The notes beneath the pieces are model-generated. The model saw only the letters and a list, made by a program, of their open reading frames with translations, did no database searches and was not told where the DNA came from. 64,000 nucleotides of DNA from Kitasatospora purpeofusca. GTDB taxonomy: Bacteria > Actinomycetota > Actinomycetes > Streptomycetales > Streptomycetaceae. The position numbers and the translations under genes were made by a program. The stretch covers positions 1-64,000 of the forward strand of contig NZ_JODS01000029.1 of assembly GCF_000718025.1 (NCBI RefSeq), read 5' to 3'. Below, piece after piece: positions 34,695 through 45,200 of the stretch; the stretch's first letter is position 1; each line of letters opens with the position of its first letter.

Positions 34695-37600
34695 ATGCAC
34701 GATGACCGCACCCTCGTCGAAGCCCGCCTCAAGCGCGTCCTGGAGGAGCGCATCCGCCCGGCGGTGTACCCCGAGTCCGTCCCGCTGACCGTCTCGGTCT
34801 GGACCGCGCCCGGTGAGCCCGTCCCGGTCGCCGAGGGCCTGGCCGCGCCGCGCTCGCCGATCGCGGTCGGGGACGCCTGGGGCGCGCCCTGGAGCACCAG
34901 TTGGCTCACCGTGGCCGGGACGGTGCCCGAGGCCTGGGCCGGGCGGACCGTCGAGGCGCTGATCGACCTCGGCTTCGACGCCAATATGCCCGGCTTCCAG
35001 TGCGAGGGCCTGGTGTACCGCCCCGACGGCAGCCCGGTGAAGGGCCTCAACCCGCAGAACCAGTGGGTGCGGATCGCCGCCTCGGCGGTAGGCGGCGAGC
35101 CGGTGCTGCTGCATGTCGAGGCCGCCGCCAACCCGGTCATCCTGGACTACCACCCCTTCCTGCCCACCGAGTTGGGCGACAAGGAGACCGCCGGGGACAA
35201 GCCGCAGTACCGGCTGGCGCGGATGGACCTCGCGGTCTTCGACGAGACGGTCTGGCAGCTGGTGCTGGACCTGGAGGTGCTCGGCGAGCTGATGGCCGAG
35301 CTGCCGGCCGACGGCGCCCGCCGCTGGGAGCTGCTGCGCGCGGTCGAGCGGGCCCTCGACGCGATCGACCTCCAGGACGTCAACGGCACCGCGGCGGCGG
35401 CCCGTTCCTGTCTGGTCGAGGTGCTGGCCGCGCCCGCCGCGCCGTCCGCGCACCGGATCGGCGCGATCGGCCACGCCCACATCGACTCGGCCTGGCTGTG
35501 GCCGCTGCGGGAGACGGTCCGCAAGGTCGCCCGGACCGCCGCCAACATGACCGCGCTGCTGGAGGACGAGCCGGACTTCCTCTACACCATGTCCCAGGCA
35601 CAGCAGTTCGCCTGGATCAAGGAGCACCGCCCGGAGGTGTACGCCCGGGTGAAGAAGGCGGTGGCGGACGGCCGCTTCGTCCCGGCCGGCGGCATGTGGG
35701 TGGAGTCCGACACCAACATGCCCTCCTCGGAGGCGATGACCCGTCAGTTCGTCCACGGCAAGCGGTTCTTCCTGGCCGAGTTCGGGATCGAGAACGAGGA
35801 GGCCTGGCTGCCGGACACCTTCGGCTTCACCGGCGGCCTGCCGCAGATCATCCGCAACGCGGGCTCCAAGTGGCTGCTGACCCAGAAGATCTCCTGGAGC
35901 CAGATCAACAAGTTCCCGCACCACACCTTCCTCTGGGAGGGCATCGACGGCACCCGGATCTTCACCCACTTCCCGCCCGTGGACACCTACAACTGCTCCA
36001 TGAAGGGCTCCGAGATCGCCCACGCGGCACGGAACTTCAAGGACAAGGGGGTGGCCCGGCACTCGCTGGCGCCGACCGGCTGGGGCGACGGCGGCGGCGG
36101 CACCACCCGCGAGATGGTCGGCAAGGCCGCCCGGCTGCGCGACCTGGAGGGCTCGGCCACGGTGCGGTGGCAGCGCCCGGCCGAGTTCTTCGCCGAGGCC
36201 GAGGCCGAGTACCCGAAGCCGCCGGTCTGGGTGGGCGAGCTGTACCTGGAGCTGCACCGGGCCACCCTGACCAGCCAGGCCCGTACCAAGCAGGGCAACC
36301 GGCGCAGCGAGAACCTGCTGCGGGAGGCCGAACTCTGGTGTGCCACGGCCGCGTTGCGCACCGGCCTGGCCTACCCGTACGAGCGGCTGGACCGGATCTG
36401 GAAGACCGTGCTGCTGCACCAGTTCCACGACATCCTGCCGGGCTCCTCGATCGCCTGGGTGCACCGGGAGGCGGAGGCGACGTACGCGGGCCTGGCGGCC
36501 GAGCTGGAGGAGCTGATCGGCGCCGCCCAGCGGGCCCTGGCGGGCGATCCGGCGGGCGGGCGCGAGCTGGTGTTCAACGGCGCCCCGCACGGACGCTCGG
36601 CGGTGCCGGCCGGCGGCGCGGCGGTGGCGGTGGCCGGTCCGGGCGACTGCGCGGTGACCGCGCGCGAGGGCGGCGGCTTCGTGCTCGACAACGGGCTGCT
36701 GCGGGTGGTGGTGGACGGCGACGGCCTGGTGGTGTCGGCGGTGGACGCGGCGAGCGGCCGGGAGGCCGTCGCCCCGGGCACCCGGGCCAACCTGCTCCAA
36801 CTGCACCCCGACTTCCCGAACATGTGGGACGCCTGGGACGTCGACCAGTTCTACCGCAACACGGTCACCGACCTGGTCGCGGCCGACGAGGTCGCGGTGC
36901 ACGCCGAGGGCCCGGCGGAGGTCGCGGTGCGGGTCGCCCGCTCGTTCGGCTCCTCCACCGTGACCCAGACGCTGACCCTGCGCGCGGGCTCGGGCCGGCT
37001 GGACATCGACACCGAGGTGGACTGGCACGAGGCGGAGAAGTTCCTGAAGCTCGCGTTCCCGCTGGACGTGCACACCGAGCGGTACGCGGCCGAGACCCAG
37101 TTCGGCCACCAGTTCCGGCCCACTCACACCAACACCAGCTGGGACGCGGCCAAGTTCGAGGCCTGCAACCACCGCTTCGTGCACCTGGCCGAACCGGGCT
37201 GGGGCGTCGCGCTGGTCACCCCCTCGACCTACGGGCACGACGTGACCCGGGCGGTGCGCGCGGAGGACGGCGGCACCACCACCACGGTCCGGTTCTCGCT
37301 GCTGCGCGCGCCGCGCTTCCCCGACCCGCGCACCGACCAGGGGCGGCACCGGTTCCGGCACGCGCTGGTGCCGGGCGCGGAGATCGGCGACGCCGTCCGC
37401 GAGGGCTACGCGGTGGGCCTGCCCGAGCGCCGGGTGACCGGTTCGGCGGAGGCGGTGCGGCCGCTGGTCGAGCTGGACCAGGACGCGCTGGTGGTGAGCG
37501 CCGTCAAGCTGGCCGACGACGGCAGCGGGGACCTGGTGGTACGGGTCTACGAGTCGGGCGGCGGCCGGGCCCGGGGGCGGCTGGCGACCTCCTTCGCGCT

Positions 37601-37739
37601 GGCCGCCGCGGTGCCCTGCGACCTGCTGGAGCGGCCGTGGGACGGCACCCGCGGCGAGGTCGTGGCGGACGGCGACGGGGTGCGGCTGGCGCTGCGGCCG
37701 TTCGAACTGGTGACCCTGCGGCTGACGCCGGCGCGCTGA
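34695..37739 (+). CDS. GH38 alpha-mannosidase, cytosolic type
   Basis: A 1014-residue enzyme of the MAN2C1/Ams1-like GH38 branch without signal peptide. The zinc block is GHAHIDSAWLWPL (His260, His262, Asp264) and the nucleophile is Asp374 in WLPDTFGFTGGLPQI. GWGDGGGGTTREM and LHQFHDILPGSS are family blocks near the active site. It starts one base after the GH5-like stop. It differs clearly from the 1406-residue GH38 at 21767-25987, so the two may have different linkage preferences. Confidence 0.93.
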   Translation: MHDDRTLVEARLKRVLEERIRPAVYPESVPLTVSVWTAPGEPVPVAEGLAAPRSPIAVGDAWGAPWSTSWLTVAGTVPEAWAGRTVEALIDLGFDANMPGFQCEGLVYRPDGSPVKGLNPQNQWVRIAASAVGGEPVLLHVEAAANPVILDYHPFLPTELGDKETAGDKPQYRLARMDLAVFDETVWQLVLDLEVLGELMAELPADGARRWELLRAVERALDAIDLQDVNGTAAAARSCLVEVLAAPAAPSAHRIGAIGHAHIDSAWLWPLRETVRKVARTAANMTALLEDEPDFLYTMSQAQQFAWIKEHRPEVYARVKKAVADGRFVPAGGMWVESDTNMPSSEAMTRQFVHGKRFFLAEFGIENEEAWLPDTFGFTGGLPQIIRNAGSKWLLTQKISWSQINKFPHHTFLWEGIDGTRIFTHFPPVDTYNCSMKGSEIAHAARNFKDKGVARHSLAPTGWGDGGGGTTREMVGKAARLRDLEGSATVRWQRPAEFFAEAEAEYPKPPVWVGELYLELHRATLTSQARTKQGNRRSENLLREAELWCATAALRTGLAYPYERLDRIWKTVLLHQFHDILPGSSIAWVHREAEATYAGLAAELEELIGAAQRALAGDPAGGRELVFNGAPHGRSAVPAGGAAVAVAGPGDCAVTAREGGGFVLDNGLLRVVVDGDGLVVSAVDAASGREAVAPGTRANLLQLHPDFPNMWDAWDVDQFYRNTVTDLVAADEVAVHAEGPAEVAVRVARSFGSSTVTQTLTLRAGSGRLDIDTEVDWHEAEKFLKLAFPLDVHTERYAAETQFGHQFRPTHTNTSWDAAKFEACNHRFVHLAEPGWGVALVTPSTYGHDVTRAVRAEDGGTTTTVRFSLLRAPRFPDPRTDQGRHRFRHALVPGAEIGDAVREGYAVGLPERRVTGSAEAVRPLVELDQDALVVSAVKLADDGSGDLVVRVYESGGGRARGRLATSFALAAAVPCDLLERPWDGTRGEVVADGDGVRLALRPFELVTLRLTPAR

Positions 37740-37770
37740 TCCTGTTTGCTGTCCCTGTCGTCCTGCTCGT

Positions 37771-37814
37771 CCTGTCCTCGTCCTGTCCTCGTCCTGTCCT
37801 CGTCCTGTCCTCGT
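37771..37814 (+). repeat. Tandem 11-bp repeat between GH38 and ROK kinase genes
   Basis: Four perfect head-to-tail copies of CCTGTCCTCGT are flanked by degenerate copies (37741-37850). The strand is almost G-poor and pyrimidine-rich. It separates the mannosidase from the kinase gene and contains no obvious promoter. Confidence 0.85.
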
Positions 37815-37936
37815 GCTCGTCCTGCTCGTCCTGCTACCTCCTGCTACGTCCTGTCCGGCCCGCCGCCCCGGTCCTCCGGGGGCGGCGGGCCGGCTGCCCG
37901 TCCGTCCGTGCGTCCACCCCACCGGAGCCCTCCGCC

Positions 37937-38908
37937 ATGACCGCGCCCTCGCCGTCCACCACCCCGCAGTTCGCCGGCCCCCTGCTCGTCGGTCCGGTGT
38001 GGGCAGCCGTCGACATCGGCGGCACCAAGATCGCCGGGGCGCTCGTCGACTCCGCCGGGACGCTCGCCCACCGCGTCCAGCTGCCGACCCCGGCGAAGGA
38101 GTCCGGCGCCGAGGTGCTGGCCGTGGTGCACCGGGTACTGGACCACCTCGCCGCCTCCCCCGACTGGGCGGCGGTCACCGCCGTCGGCATCGGCAGCGCC
38201 GGACCGGTGGACCTCGTCGGCGGCACGGTCAGCCCGGTCAACATCCCCGGCTGGCGCGAGTTCCCGCTCACCGTCGAGGTCGCCGCCCACCCCGCCGTGG
38301 CCGACCGCCCGGTGGCGCTGGCCGGGGACGGGGTCGCGATGGCCGCCGCGGAGCACTGGCGCGGCGCCGCCCGGGGCGCCGACAACGCGCTCTGCCTGGT
38401 GGTCTCCACCGGCGTCGGCGCGGGACTGGTGCTCAACGGCGCGGTGCACCCCGGACCCAGCGGCAACGCCGGCCACCTCGGCCACATCAGCGTGGACCTG
38501 GACGGCCAGCGGTGCCCGTGCGGCTCGTACGGCTGCCTGGAGAACATCGCCAGCGGCACCGCCATCGCCAGGCGGGCGCTCGCCGGGGGCTGGGAGCCCC
38601 GGGGCGGGGACCGCTCGGCGCGCGCGGTGGCCGAGGACGCGCTGACCGGGCACCCGGTGGCGCTGGCCGCCTTCGACCGGGCCGCACAGGCGCTGGCGGC
38701 CGGGATCGCCGCCACCGCCACCCTGGTCGACCTGCGGCGGGTGGTGGTCGGCGGCGGGGTGGCGGCGGCCGGTCCGGTGCTGTTCGAGCCGCTCGCCCGG
38801 CACCTGGACCGCTACGCGGCGCTGCCGTACGTGCGCGGGCTGGACGTGCGCCGGGCCGAGCTGGGGAACGACGCCGGGCTGATCGGCGCCGCCGCGCTCT
38901 GCCGCTGA
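37937..38908 (+). CDS. ROK-family sugar kinase (probable mannokinase/glucokinase)
   Basis: A 323-residue kinase with no DNA-binding domain. The ATP phosphate motif is AVDIGGTKIAGALVD (26-31 core), VVSTGVGAGLVLNG lies in the hinge, and the ROK zinc motif is GHISVDLDGQRCPCGSYGCLEN. GGAG at 37923-37926 serves ATG 37937. Glucose, mannose and N-acetylmannosamine kinases share these motifs. Placement between a mannosidase and mannose-6-phosphate isomerase makes mannose the most likely substrate. Confidence 0.85.
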   Translation: MTAPSPSTTPQFAGPLLVGPVWAAVDIGGTKIAGALVDSAGTLAHRVQLPTPAKESGAEVLAVVHRVLDHLAASPDWAAVTAVGIGSAGPVDLVGGTVSPVNIPGWREFPLTVEVAAHPAVADRPVALAGDGVAMAAAEHWRGAARGADNALCLVVSTGVGAGLVLNGAVHPGPSGNAGHLGHISVDLDGQRCPCGSYGCLENIASGTAIARRALAGGWEPRGGDRSARAVAEDALTGHPVALAAFDRAAQALAAGIAATATLVDLRRVVVGGGVAAAGPVLFEPLARHLDRYAALPYVRGLDVRRAELGNDAGLIGAAALCR

Positions 38909-38955
38909 GCACCGGGCGCCCGTCCCCCGCCCCTGCCCGTCCCGCACCCTCCGCC

Positions 38956-38979
38956 CGTTCCCGTTCCCGTTCCCGTTCC
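38956..38979 (+). repeat. Hexamer repeat CGTTCC x4
   Basis: Four tandem CGTTCC units lie in the 100-bp gap between the ROK kinase and the isomerase gene, again on a pyrimidine-rich strand. Confidence 0.8.
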
Positions 38980-39008
38980 CGCGCCACCGTCTCCGGGAGA
39001 CCGTCCGC

Positions 39009-40241
39009 ATGCCGCTGTTCGCCCCGCTCACCAACCCGGTGCGCCCGTACGCCTGGGGGTCCGTCACCGCGATCCCCGCGCTGACCGGCGCCGCGCCCAC
39101 CGGCGGGCCGCAGGCCGAACTGTGGCTGGGCGCCCACCCGTCCGCGCCCTCGCTGCTCGACGACGGGCACGGGCCGCGCCCGCTGGACCGGCTGATCGCC
39201 GAGGCCCCGGAGGAGTTCCTCGGCGCGGCCACCGTCCGGCGGTTCGGCCCCCGGCTGCCGTTCCTGTTCAAGGTGCTGGCCGCCGAACGGGCGCTGTCGC
39301 TCCAGGTCCACCCGACCCGGGCGCAGGCCGAGGCGGGGTTCGCCGCCGAGGAGGCGCTCGGGGTGCCGCCGGACGCCCCGGAGCGGGTGTACAAGGACCG
39401 CGACCACAAGCCGGAACTCCTGTGCGCGCTGGGCGACTTCGAGGCTCTGTGCGGCTTCCGCCCGACCGCCGCCACGGCCGCGCTGCTGGAACGGCTGGCA
39501 GTCCCGGCGCTGGCCGGTTGGGTGTCGGCGCTGCGCGCGCGGCCCGCCGCGGAGGTGCTGCCCGCCCTGCTCCGACAGGCCCTCGGCGACGGTGGCGACG
39601 CTACAGGCGGCCCGGGCAGTGCTGCCGTGCTCAAGGAGGTCACCGCCGCGCTGGAGCGCCTCGCGGCCTCCGACGGCCCCGACGCCGCCGCCTGCGCGGC
39701 CTACGCCCGCGCCGCCCGCGACTACCCCGGCGACCCGGGCCTGCTCGCCGCGCTGCTGCTGAACCACGTCCGGCTGCGGACCGGCCAGGCACTGCACCTG
39801 GACGCCGGTGTGCCGCACGCCTACCTCCGCGGCCTGGGCGTCGAGCTGATGGCCAACTCGGACAACGTGCTGCGGTGCGGTCTGACCGCCAAGCACATCG
39901 ATGTCCCGGGCCTGCTCGCGGTGACCGTCTTCGAGGCCGTCGAACCGGCCGTACTGACCGCCGCGCCGACGGCCGGCGGCGATCCCTCGGAATCCTGCTT
40001 CCCCTCCCTCGCGGCCGAGTTCCGCCTCTCCCGGCTCCGCCCCGGCGACACCGGCGTGCGGATCGACCGGGCGGACGCCCCGCAGATCCTGCTGTGCACC
40101 GCCGGCGAGGCCCGGCTGTCCGCCCCCGACGGCCCGTCCCTGCGCCTCGCCCGGGGCGGCTCCGCCTACCTGCCGCCCACCACCGTCCCGGTCCGGCTCG
40201 ACGGCCCGGGCGCGGAACTCCACCGCGCGACCGTCGGCTGA
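39009..40241 (+). CDS. manA: Mannose-6-phosphate isomerase, class I
   Basis: A 410-residue zinc enzyme interconverting mannose 6-phosphate and fructose 6-phosphate. The metal ligands are visible: Gln99 and His101 in LSLQVHP, Glu136 in DHKPELL, and His270 in LDAGVPHAYL; NSDNVLRCGLTAKH completes the active site. GGGAGA lies 9 nt before ATG 39009. Here it appears to close the mannose branch of the locus rather than serve GDP-mannose synthesis, although a housekeeping copy elsewhere cannot be seen. Confidence 0.93.
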   Translation: MPLFAPLTNPVRPYAWGSVTAIPALTGAAPTGGPQAELWLGAHPSAPSLLDDGHGPRPLDRLIAEAPEEFLGAATVRRFGPRLPFLFKVLAAERALSLQVHPTRAQAEAGFAAEEALGVPPDAPERVYKDRDHKPELLCALGDFEALCGFRPTAATAALLERLAVPALAGWVSALRARPAAEVLPALLRQALGDGGDATGGPGSAAVLKEVTAALERLAASDGPDAAACAAYARAARDYPGDPGLLAALLLNHVRLRTGQALHLDAGVPHAYLRGLGVELMANSDNVLRCGLTAKHIDVPGLLAVTVFEAVEPAVLTAAPTAGGDPSESCFPSLAAEFRLSRLRPGDTGVRIDRADAPQILLCTAGEARLSAPDGPSLRLARGGSAYLPPTTVPVRLDGPGAELHRATVG

Positions 40242-40343
40242 CCCGCCGCCCGGTCCTTCCGGTCGTCCCTCCGGTCGTCCTGCCGGCCGTCCTCCCGGCT
40301 GCCCCGGCCCGCCCTCGTCGCGTCCGTCCGCCCGTCCGCCCCC

Positions 40344-40376
40344 GCACAGGAAGAAGCCCCAGTCGACTTCCTGTGC
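40344..40376. terminator. Bidirectional hairpin between manA and thioesterase genes
   Basis: GCACAGGAAG and CTTCCTGTGC form a perfect 10-bp stem with a 13-nt loop between convergent genes. It is preceded by a CCGGTCGTCC-like short repeat (40250-40300). Confidence 0.65.
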
Positions 40377-40407
40377 CGGGCGTCGGCCGGCCCGGTCTAC
40401 CTGAGGG

Positions 40408-41004
40408 TCAGCGCGCGCGGTGCCGGTACGACCCCACGGGGACGCCCCGGGTCAGCGCGCTCAGGCCGGGCAGGCGCCGGCGGGGCTGGTGGTGTCCGGC
40501 GGAGGCCGCGACCAGGGCCCCGCGCGGGGACTTCACTCCCGGCCGGGGCGGCGCCGCGACGGCCACCTCGTCGGCCAGGAAGCCGGAGAGGAACCGCCGC
40601 TCCGACGGGCTGAGCGTACGGGAACGGCCGGAGGCCTCGTCCCGGGCGACCACCACGGTCCGCGCCCGCATAAATGTGTGCGGGTCCCGGCACACATTCA
40701 CCACGACATGTGCGGAACTGCGTCCGAGCCGTTCCACGGTCAGCCGCACCAGCAATGGCTCCGGCCGGTGGTACAGCTGTTCCAGATAATCGATCTCGTG
40801 CCGGGCGATCAGGAATCCCGACGGAAACAGGGATTCCCTTACTGCGGTCGAGTGGTGGCAGAAGAGGTCGTAAATTCCCTCCTGCACGTAGGAGACCAGC
40901 CGGGCGTTGTTGATGTGCCCGTTCTCATCGACGTCGCTCCACCGGGTGGGGCAGGCCAGGACGTGCGCGTTGGCGTCCTCCACGTGGTTCCGTGCCGCGC
41001 TCAC
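40408..41004 (-). CDS. Hotdog-fold acyl-CoA thioesterase (4HBT type)
   Basis: A 198-residue protein with the 4HBT thioesterase signature TRWSDVDENGHINNARLVSYVQEG, where the Asp/His/Asn cluster marks the active site. IARHEIDYLEQL and the strand VVNVCRD follow, and the C-terminal 60 residues are basic and Pro-rich. GTG 41004 overlaps the upstream stop (GTGA). The acyl substrate is unknown; acyl-CoA or carrier-bound acyl groups are typical. The middle of the gene uses more A/T-ending codons than neighbours. Confidence 0.82.
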   Translation of the reverse strand: MSAARNHVEDANAHVLACPTRWSDVDENGHINNARLVSYVQEGIYDLFCHHSTAVRESLFPSGFLIARHEIDYLEQLYHRPEPLLVRLTVERLGRSSAHVVVNVCRDPHTFMRARTVVVARDEASGRSRTLSPSERRFLSGFLADEVAVAAPPRPGVKSPRGALVAASAGHHQPRRRLPGLSALTRGVPVGSYRHRAR

Positions 41005-41306
41005 CGGTGTTCGGCCGCGGCACCGGTGGGCAGCAGCGCCCGCTGCAACCGCGCGTAGTACACCGCGTGTTCGGAGGCCATCCGAGCGGCGGTCCAGCCC
41101 TCCTCGGCTGCTTCGGCGGCGGCCTGGACGACCAGGCTGTCGAGCACGCCGTCGACCGCCCGGCACAGCTCGGCGACCGCCGCCAGGCGCTCGGGGACGT
41201 CCGACCCGCCGGCCGCGCCGCCGGCCGGGAAGGCCGCGAGCGAGTCGACCGCGAGCCGCAGTTCGTCGACGTTCTCGGACCTGGATTCGGAAACGAAATT
41301 GCGCAC
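41001..41306 (-). CDS. Small hypothetical protein coupled to the thioesterase
   Basis: A 101-residue, mostly helical protein with no recognised domain and no signal peptide or membrane segment (GGAAGG linker near 30, then ERLAAVAELCRAVDGVLDSLVVQAAAEAAEEGWTAARMA). GTG 41306 has AGGGAGAGAA upstream. Its stop overlaps the thioesterase start, so the two are likely made in step and may interact. Confidence 0.6.
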   Translation of the reverse strand: MRNFVSESRSENVDELRLAVDSLAAFPAGGAAGGSDVPERLAAVAELCRAVDGVLDSLVVQAAAEAAEEGWTAARMASEHAVYYARLQRALLPTGAAAEHR

Positions 41307-41553
41307 AGTTCTCTCCCTAAACGGTTACGGCATTTCTGGATGCGCGTTTCTGGATGTTCGAACCCCGGATCGGGTTCGTGTTCCCCCCGGCGCCATGGAC
41401 GCTATCCCAGCCCGGGGCGCTACGGGAAGGTATTCGGAACAGGAGCGGAAACTGACCACCATTGGAGTAGTTTGACGTTGCATAAAATCAGCCGCATCCT
41501 CCGAATGCCACCCCGTCCGGCCGCTCCCCGCGCCCGGGCCTCCGGTCGGCCGG
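41307..41553 (-). promoter_or_regulatory. Upstream region of the thioesterase operon with a direct repeat
   Basis: On the minus strand CATCCAGAAA occurs twice at 14-bp spacing (plus-strand 41333-41342 and 41347-41356), 27-50 bp before the start of the 101-residue gene, a plausible operator. The region is less GC-rich than the surroundings (for example ATAAAATC near 41480). I find no confident promoter or other gene in it. Confidence 0.4.
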
Positions 41554-42564
41554 TCATGCCCCGCTCCCCCAACTGGTCCACCAGCGCGCCTTGTAGAGCT
41601 GGGCGCCGGGCAGGTACCGGACGCCGTCGGGGCGGTGCAGGGTGAGCACCGAGGTGCACCAGGTGCACGGGCCCGCATGGTCCGGGGCGGCCGTGAGCAG
41701 CCGCCCGGAGCCTGGCTCGTCACCCACGCTCTTGATGTCCCGCTCGGCCCGTTCGTCCGCCAACCGGATCCGGGTGAAGCGGTCCGTCGGCGGGTCGAAC
41801 CGCCACAGGTGGGCCGTCGTGCTGACCCAGAACCGGCCCGGCGAGGCGAGCACCGGGGCCAGGTCGTGGCCGCCGCGTTCGGGCAGCGGCACCGACCGTT
41901 CGACGGTGAGCGTCGGCGCGGCCGCCGAACCGCCCACCCTCAGCGCCGTCAGGGTGTCGTCGCCGAGCGCCCAGAGCAGCCGGGTGCGCGCGTCCCACTG
42001 GACACCGTGCGCGCCCGGCAGCCGGTACTCGGCGTGCGCGGTGCTGCGCGGCCCCAGCGAGGCCGCGTACAGCCGGACCCAGCCGCCGCCCGAGGCGGCG
42101 ACGGCGACGTTGCCGTCCGGGAGCAGTTCGGCGCTGTGCGGGTTGGCCGACCCGGTGTCGACGGCCCAGGCGGTGGCGCCGGTCGTGGTGTCGACGACGG
42201 CCGCCAGACCACCGGAGGCGGTGGTGACCAGGTAGCGACGGCCGTGCCGGACCCGGCTCTTGGCCTCGTCCGGCATCGCCCAGGTCCGGCCCGGGTCGAG
42301 GTCGGCCAGGTCGGGGGCGGCGTCCGCGGACCACGACCAGAGCACCTGCCGCCGGTCCGGCCCGCCGGGTACGGACAGCGCGGCCGGCCGCTCGGCGCCC
42401 AGCAGCAGCACCCGCCGGGAGGCCTGGTCGACCACGGCCACCGTCCAGGTGGGCCGCAGCCCGGCGGCCGCGGCCGGGGCCGCGCCGATCCCCAGCACGA
42501 GGGCGGTCGCCCCCGCCGCCGCCCGCCACGCCCGCCGTGCCCGCCACAACCGCCTCGCCCGCAC
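41554..42564 (-). CDS. Secreted beta-propeller-like protein of unknown function
   Basis: A 336-residue exported protein. Residues 1-34 are an Arg-rich signal peptide ending AAPAAAAG. The rest shows repeated four-strand blade patterns (VAVVDQASRRVLLL, AAVVDTTTGATAWAV, LLPDGNVAVAASGGGWVRLY, LWALGDDTLTAL), as in propellers. It ends with DHAGPCTWC and KARWW. I recall the actinobacterial family DUF6528 as similar, but this was not checked. It is divergent from the UvrA-like gene. Confidence 0.6.
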   Translation of the reverse strand: MRARRLWRARRAWRAAAGATALVLGIGAAPAAAAGLRPTWTVAVVDQASRRVLLLGAERPAALSVPGGPDRRQVLWSWSADAAPDLADLDPGRTWAMPDEAKSRVRHGRRYLVTTASGGLAAVVDTTTGATAWAVDTGSANPHSAELLPDGNVAVAASGGGWVRLYAASLGPRSTAHAEYRLPGAHGVQWDARTRLLWALGDDTLTALRVGGSAAAPTLTVERSVPLPERGGHDLAPVLASPGRFWVSTTAHLWRFDPPTDRFTRIRLADERAERDIKSVGDEPGSGRLLTAAPDHAGPCTWCTSVLTLHRPDGVRYLPGAQLYKARWWTSWGSGA

Positions 42565-42665
42565 CTGGCCGCCTCCCGCTGTCCGGCTCCCGCTGTCCTG
42601 CCCCCGCCACCACCGTGCGGCGCGCCCCCGCCGGCCGCCAGCGCACGGGCGCCGACCGGCCCAGT

Positions 42666-42689
42666 GACTGTCCCCTCGACGGGGCAGTC
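42666..42689. promoter_or_regulatory. Palindromic hairpin upstream of the UvrA-like gene
   Basis: GACTGTCCC and GGGGCAGTC pair over 9 bp (one G-T) around a 6-nt centre, 73 bp before the UvrA-like ATG and 102 bp before the divergent start. It could be an operator for a drug-responsive regulator or a leader hairpin. No promoter is obvious beside it. Confidence 0.35.
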
Positions 42690-42761
42690 CCCGAACACCG
42701 TTTGTCGTACCCGGGTGGTTGGATCGGAACCGAGGGCATCGCCAGAGGAACCGGAGACACG

Positions 42762-45152
<2,391 letters not shown>

Positions 45153-45157
45153 GCCGA

Positions 45158-45193
45158 GGCGTGGGGCCCCGGGCGCGCCCGGGGCCCCACGCC
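45158..45193. terminator. Perfect 36-bp palindrome terminator
   Basis: Two uninterrupted 18-bp arms, starting GGCGTGGGGCCCC, form a perfect palindrome 5 bp after the UvrA-like stop and 7 bp beyond the stop of the convergent FAD oxidoreductase gene, an efficient bidirectional terminator layout. Confidence 0.85.
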
Positions 45194-45200
45194 CCTCCCG

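Noticed and set aside
40812..40837. GGAATCCC...GGGATTCC inverted repeat inside the thioesterase gene
   Set aside because: Lies within coding sequence with no sign of regulation or recombination; probably incidental.
42692..42705. LexA/SOS-box-like CGAAC...GTTTG before the UvrA-like gene
   Set aside because: The half-sites are separated by 3 instead of 4 bases, so it does not match the actinobacterial SOS box.
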